From: Notamacropus eugenii
Taxonomy: Eukaryota > Chordata > Mammalia > Diprotodontia > Macropodidae
Direction of reading: 5' to 3'
Assembly (NCBI RefSeq): GCF_028372415.1
Contig: NC_092874.1
Span: 332,586,651 to 332,650,650, forward strand
Length of the DNA stretch: 64,000 nt
In this document: positions 24,191 through 35,524 of the stretch, in pieces
How positions within the stretch are numbered: the stretch's first letter is position 1
Layout of the letters: each line of letters begins with the position of its first letter
Made by a program: the position numbers and the translations under genes
Notes under the pieces: generated by a model
Seen by the model: only the letters and a program-made list of their open reading frames with translations
The model's database searches: none
What the model was told of the DNA's origin: nothing

Positions 24191-24371
24191 AATTTTTAGA
24201 AGTAAAAAAGTAACGTAAGATCCCTCTATCTACTTTTACATACAAGTGTATTACTATAATGGAACAATTTTTTGAAAAACAAATCAGTAAGTTTAACCCA
24301 GGAGCTTCTAGAGAAGTCCTAGGAGAATTCCTCTAACACAAGTGAGACACACCCACATACAGCCCTATGAT

Positions 24372-24540
24372 ACTTATATCACATAATCATAGATTTAGAG
24401 CTGGAAGGAAAGTTAAAGCTCACTCATTTCAATCCCCTTATAGATAAGTAAACTAAGATCCAGAGAAGTTCAGTGATTTACCCAAGTGGTCACACAGGTA
24501 GGAAGGGGCAGAGCTGGGATTCCAAAGCTATGTTATCTGA
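24372..24540 (-). mobile_element. MIR-type SINE, antisense
   Basis: The block tagatttagagctggaagga, then agataagtaaactaagatcc and ggtcacacaggtaggaagg, is the same repeat type as 16820-16975. Confidence 0.75.
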
Positions 24541-25081
24541 AACCAGTTAATCTTACTCATACATTCACTTCAACTCAAAAAATGTTTGTTGAGAAGCTAC
24601 AATGTACTCCGGAGAATTGTGTTAGCATATAAAATATCATTTTTGTATAAAAAGGTATTTAAAAGTTTTTACATGATTAAATATATGATCTTTCTACTTT
24701 TTTAGTGCATATTATAAGATGCATTCACCAGAAAGATTTTGGATAAATTATAGCTCCCAAGAAAATACTATATTAATATTTTACTTTTTGGAAAAGATCA
24801 CAGTATAATATTATGGTCTTCAGATATTAAAAATGTCTACAGGTGAAACAGCATTAAAATTTATTGTTGGCTGCTGACTTGATCAACAAATTATTCTCTT
24901 ACTAACAAAATAGAATCCTCATTTGCTCCACAGTAACAGATTCAGTAATACTCCGTGGTTAAGTGTCAAAAGATTACTTTGCCACTTACGCATGGTTACT
25001 CCCTTGAAGCAAGCAAAAAAATTCAAATCACAGTCAATGAGATATGTGTCAGAAAAAACAAGTTAACAGGCAAAAATAAAA
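24541..25081. other. Unassigned intron sequence
   Basis: Mostly unassigned. A weak antisense L2/CORE tail lies at 24555-24640. Confidence 0.45.
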
Positions 25082-25550
25082 TATCAATCAGTAAAGATTT
25101 ATTAAGCCTTTGTTATGTGCCAGGCACTGTGCTAAGCTCTGGGGAGACAAAAAAAAAAAAAGGCAAAACATACTTCCTGTCATCAAGGAGCTCACAATCT
25201 AATGGAGAAGACAACAAGCAAACACAAATATATTTACAGGACAAATTAAGAAACAATAGGGAAGGCAACAAACAAAAAGAGTTGGAAAAGACTTGCTATA
25301 AAAGATGGATTTTAGTTGGGACTTAAAAGAAACCAGAGAAGCCAGCCAGTACGCAGAATTGAGAAGGGAAAGCACTCCAGGCAAGGGAGAACGACCAGAG
25401 AAAATGCCCACGGCAGATAGAGAGATGGAATCTTTCTTGTGTGTAGAACAGCAAAGACGACAGTATCACCAACTCAAAGAGTCTATAGCAAGGAGTAAGC
25501 TGTAAGAAAGCTGAAAAAAGTCTCAAGTTGTCACGTACACACAATCAGTC
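25082..25550 (-). mobile_element. L2 3' end, antisense, well preserved
   Basis: The reverse complement of the L2 3' UTR is easy to follow: tatgtgccaggcactgtgct, aaggagctcacaatctaatg, tccaggcaagggagaacg. Open frames on both strands here are accidental. Confidence 0.85.
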
Positions 25551-25639
25551 AAGAATCACTAGAAATAGAAGAGACAAAAATGTATATATGTGGACCACAG
25601 ATCACTGATGAAAAAGCTTAGTATGATATGATGGGGGAA

Positions 25640-25860
25640 AACACCTTACCACCACCACCATATTTGGAATCAGAGGACCTAGGTTCAAATCCCAGCTCTG
25701 CAACTTACTACATCTACGACCTTGGGAAAGTCAATTTACCTGCTGGGTTTCAGTTTCCTCATATGTAAAAAGGAGAAAGCAGGACCAAATGCCCTCTAAG
25801 GAACTTCTAAAATAGGCAAGCCTATGATTTTTTCCATCTCTAAATTCTATAATCCTACAT
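25640..25860 (+). mobile_element. CORE-SINE
   Basis: Blocks ggttcaaatcccagctctgc, tttcagtttcctcatatgta and a ccctctaaggaacttctaaa tail are present, preceded by a short CCA repeat. Confidence 0.8.
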
Positions 25861-26301
25861 ATTTACTAATGAAATGGACCTGAGCAATTAGCATATTAAA
25901 AAGTCAAGTTCTGAAATAAAAGAATTACCTGGAAGTTCCACTGCCCATAAGAAAGGATTACTCCAATTAAAGAGAGAATAATTTTAATTTGAAAATATAC
26001 AGAGGCACAGTCTAACTGATAAGGAAGCAAGCAATGCAATAACAGGGAAAACTCCAGTCACAAGTATAATAACTGAAATAGCACTAAACACCAACAAAAA
26101 AGGTGAAGCGGAAAGCAATGGTATTTGAACTTAATCATTCATTGTTTATTATTTAGAGCACCAGCATTAATTTGTCTCTTTTCAACAAATGGACTAATGG
26201 ACCTAGCAGAATAAGAAAATTAATGGAAGGGGGGACAGACTTGGAAGAAAGAAGAAAAAAAAACCAAACACATAACCACTAGAGTGGATAGATTCCTGCT
26301 C
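25861..26301. other. Unassigned intron sequence
   Basis: No gene or repeat recognised. Confidence 0.5.
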
Positions 26302-26371
26302 TCGGGGGAAGGGGGGAGGGGGGAGGGGGGAGGGCGGAGGGCGGAGGGCGGGAAAAGGAGAGAGAGAGAGC
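26302..26371 (+). repeat. G-rich minisatellite-like tract and AG repeat
   Basis: Successive runs of GGGGGGA change into four repeats of a GGGCGGA-like unit, followed by (AG)n. Many G-runs lie within 55 bp, so a G-quadruplex is possible on the plus strand, which is the non-transcribed-sequence complement for UBE2R2. Confidence 0.9.
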
Positions 26372-26409
26372 ACATATTATAATACAAAAACCATTTCAGA
26401 GTTATAAAA

Positions 26410-27010
26410 CAGCACCATGAAAAATTTAAGGGGAAACATTAGTACTATCTAGCTGTGGAGAGCCTTAAAACTCAATTTTAACTTTAATCAAAAAGCAAAT
26501 AGGAAGCTATCGAATATTTCTGAACAGTGGATACATATGACCAAACCTATTTCATAAAGTCGTTCATTCTAGCAACAGTATGAAAGATGGACTGGCAATG
26601 AGAAAAAGTGGAGACAGGAAGAGCTGTTGAAAAGACAATTCCAATCATCCAAATGTGTGGCAGACATGGCAAATAGGAAGAATAATTCCAGAGATGTTGC
26701 CCAAGATTAAGAGGACTTGGTCTGAATATAAGAAGAGACGTAGAGACCAACACAACCAAATCCTCAGGGTATTAAACATGAAGACTGTATGAGAAATTAT
26801 ATTGTGGTCAGAAATAGTAAAGTCAGAGAAGAAAATTTAGAAGAAAAGATCATCAGCTCAATTTTAGACATGTTAGCATTTGAGGTATCAATGGGATATC
26901 CAAATGGAGATGACCTGAAGGCATCTGATGATTTGAATCAACTTAAGTACAAATTTAGACTTGGGACTCATCTTCTTAAATGTGGCAGTTGAAATTTTGA
27001 GAGTATAGTC
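26410..27010 (-). mobile_element. L2 LINE fragment, antisense
   Basis: Blocks such as ctgtggagagccttaaaact, acatgttagcatttgaggta and gatatccaaatggagatgac match the L2 region seen at 21800-22280. Confidence 0.75.
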
Positions 27011-27084
27011 TCCAAAGAAAATAATATGGACAAGGACAGATCCATTAAGAAGAAACTTCAAAACAAAAGCAAAAAAAAGAGAAT

Positions 27085-27180
27085 CATAGAACGTTAGAGA
27101 TGGAAGGGTCCTTGGATCACTTAATCCAATCTCTTTTTAAAGATGAGGAAACTGAGAGGCTAACCTTTCTTTTAAAACAT
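27085..27180 (-). mobile_element. MIR-type SINE fragment, antisense
   Basis: The block gagatggaagggtccttgga and taaagatgaggaaactgaga match the repeat at 24372-24540. Confidence 0.75.
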
Positions 27181-27384
27181 CTGAACTGGGACTTAAGAGT
27201 CAAAAAAATGAGTTTTTGAATGTCAATCTTAGAATAACAGACTCCAAATTTATAGAATTTATTTTAAGTACTGAAATCAAAGAATCAAGAACTTAGTTCA
27301 CTAGGTTTATGCTCCACAGAATCCACTCTAACTCCTCTGCTTTTTAACTTCCTATTTTAGTTATATATTTCAAAATAATATAAT

Positions 27385-27545
27385 TTGTAACAATAATAAC
27401 TACATTTATGTAGCATTTTGAGGTTTGCAAAGTGTTTTCCTCTCAGCCCTGTAACATCAAGTATTATTATCTCCATCTGAGGAAGTTCAGTAAATTAAAT
27501 GACTTGCCCAAGGTCACACCACAATATGTTCAGAACCATCATTCT
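27385..27545 (-). mobile_element. CORE-SINE, antisense
   Basis: The block gcattttgaggtttgcaaag, then ggaagttcagtaaattaaat and cttgcccaaggtcacacc, is a reversed CORE-SINE. Confidence 0.75.
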
Positions 27546-28930
27546 CCACTGGCAATTCTCCACTAAAGCTCTTTCCACTTTCTTTTAATGTCGGTGTTTT
27601 ATTTCCAAACATGAATAGTTCAAAAGCTGCATTAGAATGAGAAAATTCTAACCAACTTCCATATATAGGTGTCTTTAAAATGTTACTGTACCATAAGCTA
27701 TACCAAAACTATGATAAATTTCATTTTACTTGTATTCCATTAGGTTATTCTGTAGCCCTGTTTGATTAGATAAGTTACAATACATATGAAGATCCTTCTA
27801 CATATTGTCTTAGAATTCATATTGGATTACTAGGGTTAAAAAGAACTATGAAATAAGTTAAATAAGTACAATAAGAGTAGATGCACAGTGATCAGAAAGA
27901 AAATTTGGAGGTAAATTCTCCTGCAAATATAATTTGCATGATCAGGTTTTGTTTAAAACTATAAATTGCCTAAATTCCTACTAATCTCAAAAAGGGTTAC
28001 TGTACCGACAATGGATGGTCCTCCTGAACTAATTTTGTCTAGGGCCTAGTAGATCCCACCACAATATAAGATAAGTAACACCTCATCCATTTCTATTTTT
28101 GACACAAAATAGACAGCTATACATACATACAAATATTTGTAAATATCTACATCTACAATGTCAACAAACGTGAGGCTTCCTAAAAAATGAAACATAAGGC
28201 AGGTAGGAGTAATAAATGACTTACAATACTTCTGACAATGTACTATTTATTACTACCAATAATTCTTTATATGAAATTTTAACATCTCCATGCTACCTCC
28301 TTCAAAATCATCCCTGCAAAGCTGACCTAGTTACATGCCTGAAACTGGGGCTACTACCTTGAAGGAAAATAAAGGTTAAGTAACTGGGTAGTCCTAAAAA
28401 TATACATCACACCTGCATGACTAAGACACTGATTTGAAACTTGTGCCAAGATATCCTCTCCCTTCAAAACAATAACCTGAAAAATGACTCACAGATCATG
28501 TCATCAAACAAAACAAAAATGGATTCTCAGGTACTTGCTTCACAGTTCTTTCACTGACTTTCTTCCCCACTCCATCCCCTCAAAACCAACAATAATCCTA
28601 TCTTTAACTGTTCTGGCAAAAAGTCAATGAAGAACTCAAAAGTTTCTGACTTTATCTTAGGGCATTCTTGAAACAAGCTAATAAATACAGCATATTAACA
28701 CTAACTTCCATAATCCTGAAAATTGGACCTATGGCTATTTATTTGAATAAGCATGGTCACTTCAGCCACCCCTACCTCAGATCCCACCCCTTTTCCAAGA
28801 TCCAGACATTCCATTTGCTACGGCTAGTCATATGAGCCAAAGGTCTCGATTTCATCTCCCTAAAATGGGAATCTTTCTTCCTCCCTCCTTGACACTCAAT
28901 ACTCTGGGAAGCCCTCTCTCCCTGCTTTAA
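27546..28930. other. Unassigned intron sequence near exon 1
   Basis: About 1.4 kb with no recognised repeat or exon. Its repeat-poor nature close to the promoter could reflect regulatory content, but no specific site is supported. Confidence 0.45.
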
Positions 28931-28934
28931 GAAC

Positions 28935-29030
28935 TCACAGGGCTGTTCTGAGGCACAATAGAGAACGTATGTCAACCCTTTGCAAACCGTAAAATACCGT
29001 ATAAATGCTGGTATTATCCTCAGTATTATT
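28935..29030 (+). mobile_element. CORE-SINE tail fragment
   Basis: The block acagggctgttctgaggcac and the ctttgcaaaccgtaaaatac tail are recognisable. Confidence 0.65.
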
Positions 29031-29697
29031 AAAATGCAAGTCTTGGACAAAAATGCAAGTCCCTGGCTGGTAGGCAGGGAGTGGAGGAAAGGCTTTGCAG
29101 AAGTTCAAGCACTATTTACGAAGTCTTTTTATTTAACTCAGCAATGAAATAGGGAACAGGAAAAGAGGGGACAATGAGATTTTCCAACGAGATTGGGATT
29201 GGAAGACTCAGCTACCCCCTTTCTCCCCATCACCATCCACGGGAGGAATGCACTGCACAGGCCCAACAAACTCCCCGCCAGGCCTCGGGGGGCAGGATGA
29301 CAGACCGGTACCTTGCTCTACCGACCCCAGGTGGGGGGCCCGGGGAGGGGGCCGGGCGGGGGGGGTTTTACTGCAAAAGGGGCATAAACTCCACAGGGTT
29401 CACCCCACGGTCTCCAAGCAATATCCGGGTCAATCCGGGAGTCCCCAGAAGATGCACGACACACAATAAAGCCCTCTCCCCCCGCCGGACAGACAGGGGT
29501 CCGGCCAGCCTCCCCCGACCTCCCGCCTCCAAGGGGGGAGCGCGGCCCCCCAGGATCGCGGCCACGGCCCGGAGGCAGAAGCGGCCGGGCCTCCCGCACC
29601 CCGGCCCGGACAGATGGGGCTGGAGCCCAGACCCAAGCGGGGGGCCGGGAGAGGAAGGGGTGCACACACGCTCCGGGGCTGCGAGGGGCGGCCGTAC

Positions 29698-29874
29698 CTT
29701 GAAGTAGCCGCCCTCGTAGAGCGTGTTGGGGGGCCCGAAGATGGCCACCTCCCAGTTGTAGAGGTCGGACTCGTCCACCAGGGTGATCCGGAAGCCCTCC
29801 ACCGGCTCCTCCTGCAGGGATTTGAGCTCCAGCATCAGGGCTTTCTGCGAGCTGGTCATCTGCTGCTGGGCCAT
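29698..29874 (-). CDS. UBE2R2: UBE2R2 first coding exon (residues 1-59)
   Basis: This exon encodes the first 59 residues of a Cdc34-type E2 ubiquitin-conjugating enzyme, which takes ubiquitin from E1 and works with cullin-RING (SCF) ligases in nucleus and cytosol to build Lys48 chains. The translation starts MAQQQMTSSQKALMLELKSL and ends LYEGGYFK, covering the N-terminal helix and first strands of the UBC fold. Residues 1-10 fit UBE2R2, whereas the paralogue CDC34 starts differently (MARP). The start lies in a strong Kozak context (gctgccATGG). The frame ends with AAG followed by GTACGG, a good phase-0 splice donor at 29696-29697. The catalytic cysteine and the acidic C-terminal tail are encoded by later exons beyond the left edge. 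Intact frame, splice donor and CpG island argue against a processed copy. Confidence 0.96.
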
Positions 29875-30300
29875 GGCAGCGGCGGCGGCGGAGGCGGCGG
29901 CGGCGGCGGAGGCGGCGAGGGCTAGGGCCGGGCCGCCGGGCCCCTCTCCGCTCCCCGAGGCCCCGGCTCCCGCACAGGCCTCGCTCTCCTCCCCACCGGC
30001 CGCGGCGGCTCCTCAGGACTGCGGCGGGGCGGGGGAGGGGACGGGAGAGGCCTCCTCGCAGGTGTGGGTGTGGGTGAGGGAGTGTAGGGCTGGGGGGGGG
30101 GAGGTGGGGGAGGAATCGCTCCCTTTCCGGGGCCTCCCCCCCCCAGGGGGGGGGGCCTCTGCGGGAGGAGGTGGCGAACGAGGAGGAGGAGGAAGAGGAG
30201 GAGGAAGAGGAAGAGGAAGGCCGAGGGAGGGGGGAGTAGGGGGAGACAGGGCTCAGCACGGCCGCGCTCTTCCTTCTCTCACGCGCGCTCTCGCTCTTTC
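29875..30300 (-). promoter_or_regulatory. UBE2R2: Probable UBE2R2 5' UTR and core promoter
   Basis: This GC-rich stretch directly upstream of the start codon should contain the 5' UTR and transcription start, though the start site cannot be placed from sequence. A GCC-type trinucleotide tract touches the start codon (29880-29918), and GGA/GAA-rich repeats occur at 30177-30220. Homopolymer G runs near 30090-30150 could form quadruplexes. Confidence 0.6.
29880..29918 (-). repeat. GCC trinucleotide tract in the 5' UTR
   Basis: An interrupted (GCC)n/(GGC)n tract lies immediately 5' of the UBE2R2 start codon on the coding strand. Such tracts are common in 5' UTRs of CpG-island genes and can be length-variable. 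Confidence 0.9.
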
Positions 30301-30304
30301 TCTT

Positions 30305-30404
<100 letters not shown>

Positions 30405-31040
30405 CCCTCTCCTCAGGGGCCGGGGGAGGGCGCCAGGCGCCCGAGCAGGGGGAGGGGACGGCGACGGGGGCACGCGCAAGGGTCTCGCGGCGGCGGCTCT
30501 GCCGGGGGGAGGGGCGGGGAAAGAGAGGGTCTCGCGCGCCGCGGGAGAAAGAAAGGGGAGGGGGAGGGGGCGGCCGCGCGCGCGCGCGTCGGCGGTGTTG
30601 GTGCTGGTGCTGGTGGTGAGGTGGGAGGGGGGGCGGCTCTCCTCAGCGGCGGGGCGCGCGCGCGCCCCCTCCCTCCTCCTCCTCCTCCCCCCGCCGTCTC
30701 CTCCTCCTCCTCCTTCTCCAGTCACCCGCTCCTCTCTCGCCGGCCACCGGGGCCCTTTGTGACGCCAGCAGAGCCCCCTGACCTCAGCGCGCTCAGCTCC
30801 AGGGGCGGTGGCGGCCCCGCCAGCTGTTTCCTCCCTCCCCATCCCGTGCCCGCCCCTCGCTCCTCCCCTTCCCTCCCCTCCGCCTCCACCCTTAAAGGAA
30901 TAGGTTCGGCTTGGCTTGTGGGGGGGGAGGGGCAAGAGCGAGCTCCCCCTCCGTCCCCTGCCCGGGTCCTGGCGGAGCGCAGCCCGGCGGAGCGGCTGGG
31001 GCCCAGGCTTGGCTAAGAGAGAAGTCCGAGCTTCGGAGCA

Positions 31041-31046
31041 GTGAGT
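31041..31046 (+). promoter_or_regulatory. Candidate splice donor of a divergent transcript
   Basis: A near-ideal donor, AGCA followed by GTGAGT, occurs on the plus strand at the outer shoulder of the CpG island, facing away from UBE2R2. A divergent antisense noncoding gene (UBE2R2-AS1) is annotated next to human UBE2R2, so this could end the first exon of a counterpart. No coding frame was recognised before it. This is inference from one motif. Confidence 0.3.
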
Positions 31047-31662
31047 GGGGCCTTCTCGTTATCCCCGTGTCCGTGCGGGTTGGACCTTGGACATCCACGG
31101 GAGAGCCGAGGCGGGAGTGGGGGAGGGGGTCGGAAGTGCCCGCGTGCCCCTGCCTGTGCCCAGGCTGGCGCCCAGTGCTTGCGGAATTGAATCGGAACTT
31201 CCCCCACGGAGAGGCGGGGCTGCTTGGGAAAGGGCTAGAGATCCATTACTAGGTCACCCCTGGGGGGGCCCCGGGGAGGGGGGGGCCTGCCGGAGAGCTA
31301 GCCAGGCGCTAAGTAGGGTGCGAGTGGCTGACCCCTGCAAGTCTCCTTCCAGACCTCGTCCGAGGTTGCGGAATGATTGCCCAAGTAATCGGGAGAGACC
31401 CGGACTGGCCCCTCCAGACGTGGGGATTGGAGTCCTGGAGGTGCCTGCAAACTGAAGGGCAGCCTGGGGGTGGAGATGGCTGAGGGCAACCCCGGCCGAG
31501 GCTTGGAAGGGTGGCACCAGTGTGTTCTTAGTGGGGAAGGACCTGGGAGAGGTTAGGAGGGAGAAAGCCCAGTGCTGCTCCTTCCTTTCCAGTTCCTTAC
31601 CCACTCAAAAGAACTTCAAGAAAGCTCACACAGCATATCCTAACTAGATCCCAGGTCTACAA
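31047..31662. other. Unassigned outer shoulder of the CpG island
   Basis: The first part is GC-rich and CpG-containing, then composition falls to the local AT-rich level. No gene or known repeat was recognised. Open frames here have no protein-like features and are attributed to base composition. Confidence 0.5.
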
Positions 31663-32003
31663 CAGTGATTCCCCATTAGTGGATCCTGAGCCCCTTGGGC
31701 ATTTTTTAAATGATCCAAGGAGTCTGAGCTAAAAATGATTTCATGGCAGAATATTGTAATAGAATATTATAGAGTATATAGTGTATATACTCATAAAAGA
31801 TATAGATATAATATATAATAGCTATAGATATACATATTATATAGTGTATATAATGTGTAATATATATGTATTAGAGATATATAATGTATTTTATATATAT
31901 ATATATATATATACTCAGAATATTATAAGTATATTAAATTACCCTAGGGGGTTCACAATACATTTTTTTGTTGCTGTTGAAAAGAAAAAGATGGGAACCA
32001 CTG
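31663..32003. mobile_element. hAT-type nonautonomous transposon, 341 bp
   Basis: The ends are inverted repeats: CAGTGATTCCCC at the left and the inverse GGGAACCACTG at the right. Eight-base flanks (gtctacaa at 31655-31662, ctctatac at 32004-32011) match at five positions and share the central TCTA typical of hAT target sites. The interior holds a long TA-rich expansion (about 31755-31935). Confidence 0.7.
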
Positions 32004-32042
32004 CTCTATACCATTCTGCCTGTCCCATTTGTCCTTTTGGAA

Positions 32043-32327
32043 TAGAGCTTCTTGACCTAGGGTCTGTGAATTTTTTTTAATTTGATAACTATTTCAACAT
32101 AATTGATTTCCTTAGTAGTCCTATCTATTTTATGTTTTTAAAAACATAATTCTGAGGAGTCCATATTAGGGTCTGTGAATTGTTTTTAATTTGATAATAT
32201 TTCAACATGATTGATTTCCTTAGTATTCCTATCTATGTTTTTAAAAACATAATTCTGAGGAGTCCATAGGCTTCACCAGACTGCCAAAATGGCCCATGAC
32301 CTTAAAAAAAAAAGTTTAGAACCTCTG
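32043..32327. mobile_element. hAT-like element with an internal duplication
   Basis: The left end reads TAGAGCTTCTTGACCTAGGG and the right end is the approximate inverse (GTTTAGAACCTCTG). About 107 bp starting near 32059 is repeated in tandem from about 32167 to 32269, both copies ending in the attctgaggagtccata block. The same family is seen at 18236-18425. Confidence 0.65.
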
Positions 32328-32594
32328 GTTTTAAAGCCAAACAATCCAAACTCAGGACTGCCAGAAGCTCAACTTTTTTTCCAGCTATGACCACAGACTA
32401 TACCAGAATAGGGCATTTGTTATTAATAGCTTATCCAACTCCCATAGGAATATAGACTTATGTCTGGCAGTCAGCTATAAACTATGGCCTAAGTTAGCTC
32501 TGGACTCACATAAACTCAACTTCACATCTTGGAGCTGTTTTAGTAATACTGTGGCCTACACCCTCTACCTAGAATTTCCTCTAGAAATACTAGA

Positions 32595-32760
32595 ATTTGA
32601 ACATATGAAGAAAAAGCATTTATTAAAAGATTGCTATGTGCCAAGCTCTGTACTAAGTGCTGGGGATAAAAATAGAGAATATAAGCTCCTACCATCAAGG
32701 AGCTTACGTGGAGGAAATGACAAATAAGGAAGCAGATCTTGGTCTGAGAATACACTAAGA
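32595..32760 (-). mobile_element. L2 3' end, antisense
   Basis: The blocks aagcatttattaaaagattg, ctatgtgccaagctctgtac and caaggagcttacgtggag fit the reversed L2 3' UTR. Confidence 0.8.
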
Positions 32761-34499
32761 TTGTGAATGAAACAGAGGCAGTGGTAGTATTGATTTGATT
32801 ACAGTTATCGGAGCAGAGGAAGAAAAAAGGAGAGTACCAGATAAGACAGAATAGCCAGAGTGAGAATGAGGATGCATGTCTTAAGGAGTACAGGACAGAA
32901 TGGCTTAGCTTTTCCCAAGCATGATCTCTGGTGGTCTGATTTGGAGGGTGGAAAATTGAAAAAAATCAAACTAAGTAGACACAAAGCATAGAATAAACGT
33001 ATTAAATACAAGAATCACCTAAAGTATTCTTAACCAAGACCATAGAAGTCCAAGAATATGCTGTTAATAGACCTGCCCTTCCAAGACCTTCACATTAATT
33101 CCTGACCTATAAACACTATACTGAGTTTGAGGTGGAAAGAGGCTCAATAAAAGCCAACTCCATCCCTGGACCTCTATATAGAGTCCATATCACTCAAAAT
33201 ACCAGTGATGAGCAAGGTAGATGTTTGCTGTTCCTCAGCTCCAGCCACTATGTCCACCTCAACTCAGTAAGGACTCTTCTGTCACTGTCATCTGCTTATT
33301 CTTGTTACCAAGGCCTTTCTCCAGCTTTAAAATGAAACATTTCAAGCCAACATGCCTCTGTACAGCTTCAGTTTTCAGTCATATCCTTAGCACCACTCTG
33401 CCCATAAACAGGCTACTTAGGCATCTGTAAAAATCTCTAGTCTGACCTCCTAGCTAAAAGCAACTGATTTCTACTTACCCTCTCTCTACCTCAGACTTCA
33501 TACAGTATAACCCTCATACTGAGTCTTTTTAAGGTTGAAAATAAACACTGACATTCCCTTTCATCTTTCCAATTCTAGTCATCCTCTGCCTCCTGTTCTT
33601 CTAAAAGAGCCCTGGTTTGCAAATTACCCTGAGGCACAGAGAAGCTTTAAGAAAGTATCAAATGCTTTTGAAAGAAAGGGTAAAACTGATGGCTGCTGCC
33701 AGAGCAAAAAATTACTCACCAGTTAGAATTTATGAAGTATCTGGTGTGTTCTCAGACTGGTACTTATTCTTCTAATAAGAAACTAAGCTGTAGGAAAAAC
33801 AGAAGATATGGTCCCTAATAAGAATAATATAAATAGTTCAAGGAGTGAGGAGAGAGAGCAAAAGACTAGGGGGCTGCTTAAGTGAAACACTGGAACAAAA
33901 CACCTAGAAACTAAACTCCTTGGCACTGACTAGAAGTACAGTAAGAGGATGAGGAAAGGAGAGAGTTCTTTTGGTAGGGAAAGCATCACTAAAGGAGGCC
34001 TTTAAATCCAGAAAGATGGGTTCAATTTAGTTTGGAGACAGTAGAAGAGATTCCAATGATAGGAACAAAGACTAGGAGTTAGGGAATGGGCAAGATGTGG
34101 GGAGTGGGCACTTTGGAACACTCCCCTGAAACAATTCTTTACTATGATTCAACCACGTTCTTCCTCTGACTCACTGTGACAGGGCTTCAACTTCCTTCTA
34201 TCACAGGTATCCAAACTACCACGTAGAAACCAGCTTGACTTAAGAATTCTAAAACTGCTTTTTCTGTGACATTGAGATCTCCTTTTCCTCAAGTTTTATG
34301 CTCCTGAGCCCAGGTAGATGTTGTCCAAATGGTAAAGTCATCCTATGTGATCCTTATGTAACCCGTAAATGTTCATTCCCTTGTTTCAGCCAGTGTTTTA
34401 TGACATGATGCTTAAACTTTATGTATGTGTATATATATACACATGTATAGATGTATATGTGTATCTATTTAAATCCTTTAAGGATTAGAAATCACTTCT
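32761..34499. other. Unassigned upstream sequence
   Basis: No coding exon was recognised. A possible antisense L2 trace at 33840-34060 is too weak to delimit. Confidence 0.45.
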
Positions 34500-34935
34500 T
34501 TTCAAATAATAATTTATTGTTTCCCAATTACATGTAACCAATTTTTAACATTCATTTTTTTAAATTTTGATTGCCAGAATCTCTCCTTCCTCTTCCCTCT
34601 CCTCCTCCCTGAGACAGTCAGCAGTTTGATATAGGTTATACATGTGAAATCATGCAAAACATATTTTTGTATTAGGCATGTTATGAAAGAAAATGCAGAC
34701 AAAAAAAGCAAAAAGAATAAAGCAAAAAATAGTATGTTTCAATCCGTGTTCAGATTCCATCATTCTTTCTCTAGAGCTCGATAATTTTTCATCTTGAGTC
34801 CTTTGGAATTTTCTTGAATCACTATATTGCTGAAAACAGCCAAGTCGTTCACAGTTGACCATCATACAATATTGCTGTTACTGTGTACAGTGTTCTGTTT
34901 CTGCTTACTTCACTCTGCATCAGTTTAGAAATCAC
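34500..34935 (-). mobile_element. L1 3' end, antisense
   Basis: The reverse complement of an L1 3' UTR with the blocks gttatacatgtgaaatcatg, gcatgttatgaaagaaaatg and gtcctttggaattttcttg. Same subfamily as 45038-45683. Confidence 0.85.
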
Positions 34936-35029
34936 TCTTAAAGAAACTACGTCCCCTAACTTGGCCAGCTATCTTGAAAAACAAAAATAAAAAACTTTAA
35001 TCTTGCCTTTCTAAAGGCAAGATTTCTGG

Positions 35030-35245
35030 GAGGCAACTCGTAGTACAGTAGATATAGCATTGGACCTAGAGTTAGGAAGACCTGAATTCAAACTTAACCT
35101 CTGTTCTGTTCCAGTTTCATCAACGGCAAAATGGGGATAAGAACAGAGCCTACCTCTCAGCATGGTTGTGAAGATCAAATGATAATATTTGTGAAACCCT
35201 TAGCACAGTGCCTGACACACATTAAGCCACATAGAAATGCTGATT
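35030..35245 (+). mobile_element. CORE-SINE
   Basis: The blocks tagagttaggaagacctgaa, a degraded box B, ggcaaaatggggataagaac and the tail cttagcacagtgcctgacac are present. Confidence 0.8.
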
Positions 35246-35524
35246 TTCTTCCCTTCCCTAAAGCGAATAAGTGGGGTTTTTTTTTATTTTTGTTCCATGG
35301 CTCCTGCTCTCTTCCTTAGTCCCAAAAGGAAGTTGTGAAAATCAATGAGAGATATAATAAGGGTGAGAGCCAAAAGAGAACAACCACACACCTTTGTGTA
35401 CCTAAAATACATTGGAGATTATCATGTATCAAGGGGGACCAGACAATTATTTTCCGGTTCTAATCCCCAATCCTCCAGATGACTCCTTGTCACCATATGG
35501 TCTTTGAAAAATCCTATAAATATT
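35246..35524. other. Unassigned upstream sequence
   Basis: Nothing recognised. Confidence 0.5.

Larger units (their letters stand above)
1..29697 (-). other. UBE2R2: UBE2R2 intron 1 (partial, donor side)
   Basis: Everything left of the exon 1 splice donor is read as first-intron sequence, because the gene is on the minus strand and no second coding exon was seen. Exon 2 should resume directly after the lysine ending exon 1; nothing of that kind was recognised. A very long first intron is known for the human gene. The content is almost entirely interspersed repeats plus unassigned AT-rich sequence. Confidence 0.8.

Noticed and set aside
29368..29697. Extension of the UBE2R2 frame beyond residue 59
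   Set aside because: The frame stays open past the splice donor by chance; the sequence after YFK does not resemble the E2 family and starts with GTACGG.
1..29697. Search for UBE2R2 exon 2
   Set aside because: No minus-strand block resembling the next part of the E2 fold with flanking splice sites was seen; exon 2 is presumed to lie left of the window.
29318..30259. Long minus-strand frame (313 codons) and overlapping frames in the CpG island
   Set aside because: It overlaps UBE2R2 exon 1 in another frame and is Ser/Pro/Arg-rich low-complexity sequence created by GC bias and repeats; no conserved domain.
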